Assembly (NCBI GenBank): GCA_914767715.1
Contig: OU612067.1
Location: forward strand, 13,275,001 to 13,339,000
Source of the DNA: Membranipora membranacea
Lineage: Eukaryota > Bryozoa > Gymnolaemata > Cheilostomatida > Membraniporidae
DNA: 64,000 bases
Direction of reading: 5' to 3'
Every line of letters begins with the position of its first letter. Positions within the stretch are counted from its first letter, which is position 1. A program made the translations under genes and the position numbers. Shown here piece by piece: positions 1-10,035 of this stretch. The notes under the pieces are model-generated. The model was given only the letters and a program-made list of their open reading frames with translations, was not told where the DNA came from and did not search any database.

Positions 1-3
1 CGC

Positions 4-11
4 TTTTTTTT
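4..11. other. T8 tract of the monomer
   Basis: A run of eight T follows the 'cgc' phase point in nearly every monomer. Some copies have seven or nine, for example nine in the copies starting at 36147, 37485 and 61258, and a few have it interrupted ('tcttc' at 1004, 'ttatt' at 1674). It is 149 bp before the A9 tract of the same copy and about 186 bp after the A9 tract of the preceding one. On the + strand it would also serve as a Pol III terminator if the repeat were transcribed that way, which is only a hypothesis. Confidence 0.85.
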
Positions 12-46
12 CGCTCAGATCAAAAATTAGATTTGCTTCCAACTCA

Positions 47-69
47 CCTCATAAGGAGGAGCAACTCCT
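47..69. other. Two overlapping, mutually exclusive hairpins
   Basis: The stretch can fold as CCTC-ATAAG-GAGG (47-59) or as AGGAG-CAA-CTCCT (57-69). The two stems share bases 57-59, so only one can form at a time. The second stem is kept in most copies; variants such as 'ggagtagc' (copies at 11710, 23759, 24094, 29116) weaken it. The purine run AAGGAGG at 53-59 looks like a ribosome-binding site, but no coding frame follows and the context is not bacterial. Confidence 0.6.
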
Positions 70-85
70 GCTGATCTCAAATCTG

Positions 86-96
86 CAAACCGTTTG
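86..96. other. Dyad CAAAC-C-GTTTG, partner of a later inverted copy
   Basis: An 11-bp near-palindrome centred on one C. In addition CCGTTTGGC at 90-98 is the exact reverse complement of GCCAAACGG at 165-173, so a 9-bp stem with a 66-base loop is possible. Variants with 'aaacggtttgg' (copies at 1338, 5352, 12379, 14386, 25432, 27441) disturb this pairing. Confidence 0.6.
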
Positions 97-124
97 GCTC
101 TGCTGCTTTTCATTCTCCATCAGC

Positions 125-141
125 GTTCGTTTTAATTAGGG
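125..141 (+). promoter_or_regulatory. CENP-B-box-like 17-mer (partial match)
   Basis: GTTCGTTTTAATTAGGG fits the mammalian CENP-B box core NTTCGNNNNANNCGGGN at 7 of 9 fixed positions: TTCG, A, and the last two G match, while the first two bases of CGGG are TA. CENP-B boxes recruit CENP-B in mammals, and similar motifs bound by pogo-derived proteins occur elsewhere. With two core mismatches, binding by a canonical CENP-B is unlikely. The site is well kept across the array, with exceptions such as 'attattgtc' copies (1004, 5018, 14052), 'cattag' copies (51883, 53891, 58580) and 'gttctttttaataagg' copies (34472, 38487, 43845). It may simply be chance. Confidence 0.25.
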
Positions 142-152
142 TCACTTTTGCT

Positions 153-161
153 AAAAAAAAA
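153..161. other. A9 tract of the monomer, main source of length variation
   Basis: The run after 'gct' varies from 7 A (copy at 22422) through 8 and 9 (most copies) to 10 (for example the copies at 1338, 5352 and 14386). It accounts for most of the one-base spread in monomer length. A few copies have it broken, for example 'aacaaaaaac' (49203 and 50208), 'aatgaaac' (40496) or 'aaataaaac' (40831). A-tracts of this length stiffen or bend DNA and affect nucleosome placement. Confidence 0.85.
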
Positions 162-163
162 CA

Positions 164-175
164 TGCCAAACGGCA
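164..175. other. Hairpin TGCC-AAAC-GGCA
   Basis: A 4-bp stem with a four-base loop directly downstream of the A-tract. Most copies keep it. Variants 'tgccgaacggc' keep the stem and change the loop; 'tgccaaacgtc' (many copies from 10371 onward) and 'tgtcaaacggc' (for example 33803, 35477, 49538) break it without restoring the pair on the other side. This means the stem is not under strict compensatory selection. Confidence 0.5.
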
Positions 176-218
176 GCATTGAAAAATTAAATCTCTGTTC
201 GATTCTTATCAAACTCCG

Positions 219-283
219 ACCAGTTCAAGCTCTTATTGGCCTTACTCAAAATCCAGAATATCGGAATCCTCGGATTAACTGGT
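219..283. other. Nested inverted repeats around AATCC-TC-GGATT
   Basis: ACCAGTT at 219-225 is the exact reverse complement of AACTGGT at 277-283. Immediately inside the second arm lies the short palindrome AATCC-TC-GGATT (265-276). A cruciform with one stem stacked on the other is therefore possible. Variant copies with 'cctctgatt', 'cctcagatt' or 'ccctggatt' weaken the inner stem, and 'actagtgg' copies (18069, 18739, 19408, 29786) weaken the outer one. Confidence 0.55.
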
Positions 284-301
284 AGGTAATAACGCTGACT
301 T

Positions 302-313
302 GAAATTTCGAAA
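302..313. other. Overlapping perfect palindromes GAAATTTC and TTTCGAAA
   Basis: Two 8-bp perfect palindromes share four bases. The TTCGAA core is present in most monomers and lost in 'ttcgat', 'ttgga' and 'ttcaa' variants. Since it recurs once per monomer, cutting at TTCGAA should give a ladder of about 335 bp. Confidence 0.7.
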
Positions 314-3300
314 AATATACCAAGGGAGGGTATCACGCTTTTTTTTGGTCAGATCAAAAAATAGTTTTGCTTCCAACTCACCTCATAAGGAGGAGCAACT
401 CCTGCTGATCTCAAATCTGCAAACCGTTTGGCTCTGCTGCTTTTCATTCTCCGTCAGCGTTCGTTTTAATTAGGGTCACTTTTGCTAAAAAAAAACATGC
501 CAAACGGCAGCATTGAAAAATTAAATCTCTGTTCGATTCTTATCAAACTCCGACCAGTTCAAGCTCTTATTGGCCTTACTCAAAATCCAGAATATCGGAC
601 TCCTCGGATTAACTGGTGGGTAATAACGCTGACTTGAAATTTCGAAAAATATACCAAGGGAGGGTATCACGCTTTTTTTTCGCTCAGATCAAAAAATAGA
701 TTTGCTTCCAACTCACCTCATAAGGAGGAGCAACTCCTGCTGATCTAAAATCTGCAAACCGTTTGGCTCTGCTGTTTTTCATTCTCCGTCAGCGTTCGTT
801 TTAAATAGGGTCATTTTTGCTAAAAAAAACATGCCAAACGGCAGCATTGAAAAATTAAATCTCTGTTCGATTCTTATCAAACTCCGACCAGTTCAAGCTC
901 TTATTGGCCTTACTCAAAATCCAGAATATCGGAATCCTCGGATTAACTGGTGGGTTATAACGCTGACTTGAAATTTCGAAAAATATACCAAAGAAGGGTA
1001 TCACGCTTTTTCTTCGCTCAGATCAAAAAATAGATTTGCTTCCAACTCACCTCATAAGGAGGAGCAACTCCTGCTGATCTCAAATCTGCAAACCGTTTGG
1101 CTCTGCTGCTTTTCATTCTCCGTCAGCGTTCGTTTTAATTATTGTCACTTTTGCTAAAAAAAACATGCCAAACGGCAGCATTGAAAAATTATATCTCTGT
1201 TCGATTCTTATCAAACTCCGACCAGTTCAAGCTCTTATTGGCCTTACTCAAAATCCAGAATATCGGAATCCTCTGATTAACTGGTGGGTTATAACGCTGA
1301 CTTGAAATTTCGAAAAATATACCAAGGGAGGGTATCACGCTTTTTTTTCGCTCAAATCAAAAAATAGATTTGCTTCCAACTCACCTCATAAGAAGGAGCA
1401 ACTCCTGCTGATCTCAAATCTGCAAACGGTTTGGCTCTGCTGCTTTTCATTCTCCGTCAGCGTTCGTTTTAATTAGGGTCACTTTTGCTAAAAAAAAAAC
1501 ATGCCAAACGGCAGCATTGAAAAATTAAATCTCTGTTCGATTCTTATCAAACTCCGACCAGTTCAAGCTCTTATTGGCCTTACTCAAAATCCAGAATATC
1601 GGAATCCTCGGATTAACTGGTGGGTTATAACGCTGACTTGAAATTTCGAAAAATATACCAAGGAAGGGTATCACGCTTTATTTTCGCTCAGATCAAAAAA
1701 TAGATTTGCTTCCAACTCACCTCATAAGGAGGAGCAACTCCTGCTGATCTCAAATCTGCAAACCGTTTGGCTCTGCTGCTTTTCATTCTCCGTCAGCGTT
1801 CGTTTTAATTAGGGTCACTTTTGCTAAAAAAAAACATGCCAAACGGCAGCATTGAAAAATTAAATCTCTGTTCGATTCTTATCAAACTCCGACCAGTTCA
1901 AGCTCTTATTGGCCTTACTCAAAATCCAGAATATCGGAATCCTCGGATTAACTGGTGGGTAATAACGCTGACTTGAATTTTCGAAAAATATACCAAGGGA
2001 GGGTATCATGCTTTTTTTCGCTCAGATCAAAAAATAGATTTGCTTCCAACTCACCTCATAAGGAGGAGCAACTCCTGCTGATCTCAAATCTGCAAACCGT
2101 TTGGCTCTGCTGCTTTTCATTCTCCGTCAGCGGTCGTTTTAATTAGGGTCACTTTTGCTAAAAAAAAACATGCCAAACGGCAGCATTGAAAAATTAAATC
2201 TCTGTTCGATTTTTATCAAACTCCGACCAGTTCAAGCTCTTATTGGCTTTACTAAAAATCCAGAATATCGGAATCCTCGGATTAACTGGTGGGTAATAAC
2301 GCTGACTTGAAATTTCGAAAAATATACCAAGGGAGGGTATCACGCTTTTTTTTCGCTCAGATTAAAAAATAGATTTGCTTCCAACTCACCTCATAAGGAG
2401 GAGCAACTCCTGCTGATCTCAAATCTGCAAACCGTTTGGCTCTGCTGCTTTTCATTCTCCGTCAGCGGTCGTTTTAATTAGGGTCACTTTTGCTAAAAAA
2501 AAACATGCCAAACGGCAGCATTGAAAAATTAAATCTCTGTTCGATTCTGATCAAACTCCGACCAGTTCAAGCTCTTATTGGCCTTACTCAAAATCCAGAA
2601 TATCGGAATCCTCGGATTAACTGGTGGGTAATAACGCTGACTTGAAATTTCGAAAAATATACCAAGGGAGGGTATCACGCTTTTTTTTCGCTCAGATCAA
2701 AAATTAGATTTGCTTCCAACTCACCTCATAAGGAGGAGCAACTCCTGCTGATCTCAAATCTGCAAACCGTTTGGCTCTGCTGCTTTTCATTCTCCATCAG
2801 CGTTCGGTTTAATTAGGGTCACTTTTGCTTAAAAAAAACATGCCAAACGGCAGCATTGAAAAATTAAATCTCTGTTCGATTCTTATCAAACTCCGACCAG
2901 TTCAAGCTCTTATTGGCCTTACTCAAAATCCAGAATATCGGAATCCTCGGATTAACTGGTAGGTAATAACGCTGACTTGAAATTTCGAAAAATATACCAA
3001 GGGAGGGTATCACGCTTTTTTTTGGTCAGATCAAAAAATAGTTTTGCTTCCAACTCACCTCATAAGGAGGAGCAACTCCTGCTGATCTCAAATCTGCAAA
3101 CCGTTTGGCTCTGCTGCTTTTCATTCTCCGTCAGCGTTCGTTTTAATTAGGGTCACTTTTGCTAAAAAAAAACATGCCAAACGGCAGCATTGAAAAATTA
3201 AATCTCTGTTCGATTCTTATCAAACTCCGACCAGTTCAAGCTCTTATTGGCCTTACTCAAAATCCAGAATATCGGACTCCTCGGATTAACTGGTGGGTAA

Positions 3301-4014
3301 TAACGCTGACTTGAAATTTCGAAAAATATACCAAGGGAGGGTATCACGCTTTTTTTTCGCTCAGATCAAAAAATAGATTTGCTTCCAACTCACCTCATAA
3401 GGAGGAGCAACTCCTGCTGATCTCAAATCTGCAAACCGTTTGGCTCTGCTGCTTTTCATTCTCCGTCAGCGTTCGTTTTAATTAGGGTCATTTTTGCTAA
3501 AAAAAACATGCCAAACGGCAGCATTGAAAAATTAAATCTCTGTTCGATTCTTATCAAACTCCGACCAGTTCAAGCTCTTATTGGCCTTACTCAAAATCCA
3601 GAATATCGGAATCCTCGGATTAACTGGTGGGTTATAACGCTGACTTGAAATTTCGAAAAATATACCAAGGAAGGGTATCACGCTTTTTTTTCGCTCAGAT
3701 CAAAAAATAGATTTGCTTCCAACTCACCTCATAAGGAGGAGCAACTCCTGCTGATCTCAAATCTGCAAACCGTTTGGCTCTGCTGCTTTTCATTCTCCGT
3801 CAGCGTTCATTTTAATTAGGGTCACTTTTGCTAAAAAAAACATGCCAAACGGCAGCATTGAAAAATTAAATCTCTGTTCGATTCTTATCAAGCTCCGACC
3901 AGTTCAAGCTCTTATTGGCCTTACTTAAAATCCAGAATATCGGAATCCTCGGATTAACTGGTGGGTAATAACGCTGACTTGAAATTTCAAAAAATATACC
4001 AAGGGAGGGCATCA

Positions 4015-7000
4015 CGCTTTTTTTTCGCTCAGATCAAAAAATAGATTTGCTTCCAACTCACCTCATAAGGAGGAGCAACTCCTGCTGATCTCAAATCTGC
4101 AAACCGTTTGGCTCTGCTGCTTTTCATTCTCCATCAGCGTTCGTTTTAATTAGGGTCACTTTTGCTAAAAAAAAACATGCCAAACGGCAGCATTGAAAAA
4201 TTAAATCTCTGTTCGATTCTTATCAAACTCCGACCAGTTCAAGCTCTTATTGGCCTTACTCAAAATCCAGAATATCGGAATCCTCGGATTAACTGGTAGG
4301 TAATAACGCTGACTTGAAATTTCGAAAAATATACCAAGGGAGGGTATCACGCTTTTTTTTGGTCAGATCAAAAAATAGTTTTGCTTCCAACTCACCTCAT
4401 AAGGAGGAGCAACTCCTGCTGATCTCAAATCTGCAAACCGTTTGGCTCTGCTGCTTTTCATTCTCCGTCAGCGTTCGTTTTAATTAGGGTCACTTTTGCT
4501 AAAAAAAAACATGCCAAACGGCAGCATTGAAAAATTAAATCTCTGTTCGATTCTTATCAAACTCCGACCAGTTCAAGCTCTTATTGGCCTTACTCAAAAT
4601 CCAGAATATCGGACTCCTCGGATTAACTGGTGGGTAATAACGCTGACTTGAAATTTCGAAAAATATACCAAGGGAGGGTATCACGCTTTTTTTTCGCTCA
4701 GATCAAAAAATAGATTTGCTTCCAACTCACCTCATAAGGAGGAGCAACTCCTGCTGATCTAAAATCTGCAAACCGTTTGGCTCTGCTGCTTTTCATTCTC
4801 CGTCAGCGTTCGTTTTAAATAGGGTCATTTTTGCTAAAAAAAACATGCCAAACGGCAGCATTGAAAAATTAAATCTCTGTTCGATTCTTATCAAACTCCG
4901 ACCAGTTCAAGCTCTTATTGGCCTTACTCAAAATCCAGAATATCGGAATCCTCGGATTAACTGGTGGGTTATAACGCTGACTTGAAATTTCGAAAAATAT
5001 ACCAAAGAAGGGTATCACGCTTTTTCTTCGCTCAGATCAAAAAATAGATTTGCTTCCAACTCACCTCATAAGGAGGAGCAACTCCTGCTGATCTCAAATC
5101 TGCAAACCGTTTGGCTCTGCTGCTTTTCATTCTCCGTCAGCGTTCGTTTTAATTATTGTCACTTTTGCTAAAAAAAACATGCCAAACGGCAGCATTGAAA
5201 AATTAAATCTCTGTTCGATTCTTATCAAACTCCGACCAGTTCAAGCTCTTATTGGCCTTACTCAAAATCCAGAATATCGGAATCCTCTGATTAACTGGTG
5301 GGTTATAACGCTGACTTGAAATTTCGAAAAATATACCAAGGGAGGGTATCACGCTTTTTTTTCGCTCAAATCAAAAAATAGATTTGCTTCCAACTCACCT
5401 CATAAGAAGGAGCAACTCCTGCTGATCTCAAATCTGCAAACGGTTTGGCTCTGCTGCTTTTCATTCTCCGTCAGCGTTCGTTTTAATTAGGGTCACTTTT
5501 GCTAAAAAAAAAACATGCCAAACGGCAGCATTGAAAAATTAAATCTCTGTTCGATTCTTATCAAACTCCGACCAGTTCAAGCTCTTATTGGCCTTACTCA
5601 AAATCCAGAATATCGGAATCCTCGGATTAACTGGTGGGTTATAACGCTGACTTAAAATTTCGAAAAATATACCAAGGAAGGGTATCACGCTTTTTTTTCG
5701 CTCAGATCAAAAAATAGATTTGCTTCCAACTCACCTCATAAGGAGGAGCAACTCCTGCTGATCTCAAATCTGCAAACCGTTTGGCTCTGCTGCTTTTCAT
5801 TCTCCGTCAGCGTTCGTTTTAATTAGGGTCACTTTTGCTAAAAAAAAACATGCCAAACGGCAGCATTGAAAAATTAAATCTCTGTTCGATTCTTATCAAA
5901 CTCCGACCAGTTCAAGCTCTTATTGGCCTTACTCAAAATCCAGAATATCGGAATCCTCGGATTAACTGGTGGGTAATAACGCTGACTTGAATTTTCGAAA
6001 AATATACCAAGGGAGGGTATCATGCTTTTTTTCGCTCAGATCAAAAAATAGATTTGCTTCCAACTCACCTCATAAGGAGGAGCAACTCCTGCTGATCTCA
6101 AATCTGCAAACCGTTTGGCTCTGCTGCTTTTCATTCTCCGTCAGCGTTCGTTTTAATTAGGGTCACTTTTGCTAAAAAAAAACATGCCAAACGGCAGCAT
6201 TGAAAAATTTAATCTCTGTTCGATTTTTATCAAACTCCGACCAGTTCAAGCTCTTATTGGCTTTACTAAAAATCCAGAATATCGGAATCCTCGGATTAAC
6301 TGGTGGGTAATAACGCTGACTTGAAATTTCGAAAAATATACCAAGGGAGGGTATCACGCTTTTTTTTCGCTCAGATTAAAAAATAGATTTGCTTCCAACT
6401 CACCTCATAAGGAGGAGCAACTCCTGCTGATCTCAAATCTGCAAACCGTTTGGCTCTGCTGCTTTTCATTCTCCGTCAGCGGTCGTTTTAATTAGGGTCA
6501 CTTTTGCTAAAAAAAAACATGCCAAACGGCAGCATTGAAAAATTAAATCTCTGTTCGATTCTGATCAAACTCCGACCAGTTCAAGCTCTTATTGGCCTTA
6601 CTCAAAATCCAGAATATCGGAATCCTCGGATTAACTGGTGGGTAATAACGCTGACTTGAAATTTCGAAAAATATACCAAGGGAGGGTATCACGCTTTTTT
6701 TTCGCTCAGATCAAAAATTAGATTTGCTTCCAACTCACCTCATAAGGAGGAGCAACTCCTGCTGATCTCAAATCTGCAAACCGTTTGGCTCTGCTGCTTT
6801 TCATTCTCCATCAGCGTTCGGTTTAATTAGGGTCACTTTTGCTTAAAAAAAACATGCCAAACGGCAGCATTGAAAAATTAAATCTCTGTTCGATTCTTAT
6901 CAAACTCCGACCAGTTCAAGCTCTTATTGGCCTTACTCAAAATCCAGAATATCGGAATCCTCGGATTAACTGGTAGGTAATAACGCTGACTTGAAATTTC

Positions 7001-8029
7001 GAAAAATATACCAAGGGAGGGTATCACGCTTTTTTTTGGTCAGATCAAAAAATAGTTTTGCTTCCAACTCACCTCATAAGGAGGAGCAACTCCTGCTGAT
7101 CTCAAATCTGCAAACCGTTTGGCTCTGCTGCTTTTCATTCTCCGTCAGCGTTCGTTTTAATTAGGGTCACTTTTGCTAAAAAAAAACATGCCAAACGGCA
7201 GCATTGAAAAATTAAATCTCTGTTCGATTCTTATCAAACTCCGACCAGTTCAAGCTCTTATTGGCCTTACTCAAAATCCAGAATATCGGACTCCTCGGAT
7301 TAACTGGTGGGTAATAACGCTGACTTGAAATTTCGAAAAATATACCAAGGGAGGGTATCACGCTTTTTTTTCGCTCAGATCAAAAAATAGATTTGCTTCC
7401 AACTCACCTCATAAGGAGGAGCAACTCCTGCTGATCTCAAATCTGCAAACCGTTTGGCTCTGCTGCTTTTCATTCTCCGTCAGCGTTCGTTTTAATTAGG
7501 GTCATTTTTGCTAAAAAAAACATGCCAAACGGCAGCATTGAAAAATTAAATCTCTGTTCGATTCTTATCAAACTCCGACCAGTTCAAGCTCTTATTGGCC
7601 TTACTCAAAATCCAGAATATCGGAATCCTCGGATTAACTGGTGGGTTGTAACGCTGACTTGAAATTTCGAAAAATATACCAAGGAAGGGTATCACGCTTT
7701 TTTTTCGCTCAGATCAAAAAATAGATTTGCTTCCAACTCACCTCATAAGGAGGAGCAACTCCTGCTGATCTCAAATCTGCAAACCGTTTGGCTCTGCTGC
7801 TTTTCATTCTCCGTCAGCGTTCGTTTTAATTAGGGTCACTTTTGCTAAAAAAAAACATGCCAAACGGCAGCATTGAAAAATTAAATCTCTGTTCGATTCT
7901 TATCAAACTCCGACCAGTTCAAGCTCTTATTGGCCTTACTCAAAATCCAGAATATCGGAATCCTCGGATTAACTGGTGGGTAATAACGCTGACTTGAATT
8001 TTCGAAAAATATACCAAGGGAGGGTATCA
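4015..8029. repeat. 12-monomer HOR, copy 2
   Basis: Monomer starts: 4015, 4350, 4684, 5018, 5352, 5688, 6023, 6357, 6692, 7027, 7361, 7695. The order A B C D E F G H A' B C' repeats that of 1-4014. The last monomer (7695) is not type X but type F, ending in 'gaattttcg' and leading straight into another G monomer at 8030. This join (C' to F) does not occur in copy 1 and marks the crossover that produced the extra 6-monomer copy. The first monomer (4015) is also mixed: it has 'ccatcag' and 'taggtaat' of type A but lacks its 'aaaaattag'. Confidence 0.88.
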
Positions 8030-10035
8030 TGCTTTTTTTCGCTCAGATCAAAAAATAGATTTGCTTCCAACTCACCTCATAAGGAGGAGCAACTCCTGCT
8101 GATCTCAAATCTGCAAACCGTTTGGCTCTGCTGCTTTTCATTCTACGTCAGCGTTCGTTTTAATTAGGGTCACTTTTGCTAAAAAAAAACATGCCAAACG
8201 GCAGCATTGAAAAATTAAATCTCTGTTCGATTTTTATCAAACTCCGACCAGTTCAAGCTCTTATTGGCTTTACTAAAAATCCAGAATATCGGAATCCTCG
8301 GATTAACTGGTGGGTAATAACGCTGACTTGAAATTTCGAAAAATATACCAAGGGAGGGTATCACGCTTTTTTTTCGCTCAGATTAAAAAATAGATTTGCT
8401 TCCAACTCACCTCATAAGGAGGAGCAACTCCTGCTGATCTCAAATCTGCAAACCGTTTGGCTCTGCTGCTTTTCATTCTCCGTCAGCGGTCGTTTTAATT
8501 AGGGTCACTTTTGCTAAAAAAAAACATGCCAAACGGCAGCATTGAAAAATTAAATCTCTGTTCGATTCTGATCAAACTCCGACCAGTTCAAGCTCTTATT
8601 GGCCTTACTCAAAATCCAGAATATCGGAATCCTCGGATTAACTGGTGGGTAATAACGCTGACTTGAAATTTCGAAAAATATACCAAGGGAGGGTATCACG
8701 CTTTTTTTTCGCTCAGATCAAAAATTAGATTTGCTTCCAACTCACCTCATAAGGAGGAGCAACTCCTGCTGATCTCAAATCTGCAAACCGTTTGGCTCTG
8801 CTGCTTTTCATTCTCCATCAGCGTTCGGTTTAATTAGGGTCACTTTTGCTTAAAAAAAACATGCCAAACGGCAGCATTGAAAAATTAAATCTCTGTTCGA
8901 TTCTTATCAAACTCCGACCAGTTCAAGCTCTTATTGGCCTTACTCAAAATCCAGAATATCGGAATCCTCGGATTAACTGGTAGGTAATAACGCTGACTTG
9001 AAATTTCGAAAAATATACCAAGGGAGGGTATCACGCTTTTTTTTGGTCAGATCAAAAAATAGTTTTGCTTCCAACTCACCTCATAAGGAGGAGCAACTCC
9101 TGCTGATCTCAAATCTGCAAACCGTTTGGCTCTGCTGCTTTTCATTCTCCGTCAGCGTTCGTTTTAATTAGGGTCACTTTTGCTAAAAAAAAACATGCCA
9201 AACGGCAGCATTGAAAAATTAAATCTCTGTTCGATTCTTATCAAACTCCGACCAGTTCAAGCTCTTATTGGCCTTACTCAAAATCCAGAATATCGGACTC
9301 CTCGGATTAACTGGTGGGTAATAACGCTGACTTGAAATTTCGAAAAATATACCAAGGGAGGGTATCACGCTTTTTTTTCGCTCAGATCAAAAAATAGATT
9401 TGCTTCCAACTCACCTCATAAGGAGGAGCAACTCCTGCTGATCTCAAATCTGCAAACCGTTTGGCTCTGCTGCTTTTCATTCTCCGTCAGCGTTCGTTTT
9501 AATTAGGGTCATTTTTGCTAAAAAAAACATGCCAAACGGCAGCATTGAAAAATTAAATCTCTGTTCGATTCTTATCAAACTCCGACCAGTTCAAGCTCTT
9601 ATTGGCCTTACTCAAAATCCAGAATATCGGAATCCTCGGATTAACTGGTGGGTTATAACGCTGACTTGAAATTTCGAAAAATATACCAAGGAAGGGTATC
9701 ACGCTTTTTTTTCGCTCAGATCAAAAAATAGATTTGCTTCCAACTCACCTCATAAGGAGGAGCAACTCCTGCTGATCTCAAATCTGCAAACCGTTTGGCT
9801 CTGCTGCTTTTCATTCTCCGTCAGCGTTCATTTTAATTAGGGTCACTTTTGCTAAAAAAAACATGCCAAACGGCAGCATTGAAAAATTAAATCTCTGTTC
9901 GATTCTTATCAAGCTCCGACCAGTTCAAGCTCTTATTGGCCTTACTCAAAATCCAGAATATCGGAATCCTCTGATTAACTGGTGGGTTATAACGCTGACT
10001 TGAAATTTCGAAAAATATACCAAGGGAGGGTATCA
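8030..10035. repeat. 6-monomer HOR (G H A' B C' X/D), extra copy
   Basis: Monomer starts: 8030, 8364, 8699, 9034, 9368, 9702. The first five repeat 6023-7694 at an offset of 2007 bp. The last monomer is a hybrid: the left part has the X markers ('gttcatttt', 'aagctccg'), while the right part has the D markers ('cctctgatt', 'ggttataac'). The switch lies between about 9913 and 9972. Confidence 0.87.

Larger units (their letters stand above)
1..335. repeat. Reference monomer used for the landmark coordinates
   Basis: This first full copy is used as the coordinate frame. By hand count it has 76 C and 56 G in 335 bases (about 39% G+C) and 12 CpG. Landmarks in order: T8 at 4-11; A-rich 'caaaaattag' at 21-30 (A6 in most other copies); overlapping hairpins at 47-69; dyad at 86-96; pyrimidine-rich stretch ending in AG at about 99-123; CENP-B-box-like site at 125-141; A9 at 153-161; hairpin at 164-175; B-box-like site at 197-205; nested dyads at 219-283; palindromes at 302-313. 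This copy belongs to a variant (type A) marked by 'ctccatcag' and 'ggtaggtaataac', where most copies have 'ctccgtcag' and 'ggtgggtaataac'. No reading frame in it is long enough to suggest coding. Confidence 0.95.
1..4014. repeat. 12-monomer HOR, copy 1
   Basis: Monomer starts: 1, 336, 670, 1004, 1338, 1674, 2009, 2343, 2678, 3013, 3347, 3681. Types by marker: A ('ccatcag', 'taggtaat'), B ('ggtcagatc', 'cggactcc'), C ('gatctaaaatc', 'tttaaatagg', 'aaagaagg'), D ('attattgtc', 'cctctgatt'), E ('ctcaaatc', 'agaaggag', 'aacggtttgg'), F (ends 'gaattttcg'), G ('atcatgc', 'gctttactaaaa'), H ('cagattaaaa', 'gattctgatc'), A' (adds 'gttcggttt', 'gcttaaaa'), B, C' ('tcatttttgc', 'ggttataac'), X ('gttcatttt', 'aagctccg'). 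The second copy follows directly, 4014 bp on. Confidence 0.9.

Noticed and set aside
53-59. Ribosome-binding-site-like AAGGAGG in every monomer
   Set aside because: No coding frame follows at suitable spacing, and a 64-kb pure satellite array is not bacterial. The motif is part of the hairpin at 47-69.
1-335. Internal duplication of a ~167-bp half-monomer
   Set aside because: Comparing the two halves by eye shows no sustained similarity beyond short A/T-rich runs and the inverted GCCAAACGG pair, so the monomer does not look like a fused dimer.
1955-2146. 63-codon + strand frames at 1955, 5969, 7976, 34084, 36427, 37765 and 50824
   Set aside because: Copies of one monomer frame beginning at the non-ATG 'gggtaataacgc' region. 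Spacing of 4014 and 2007 bp in the first three follows the HOR, not gene structure.
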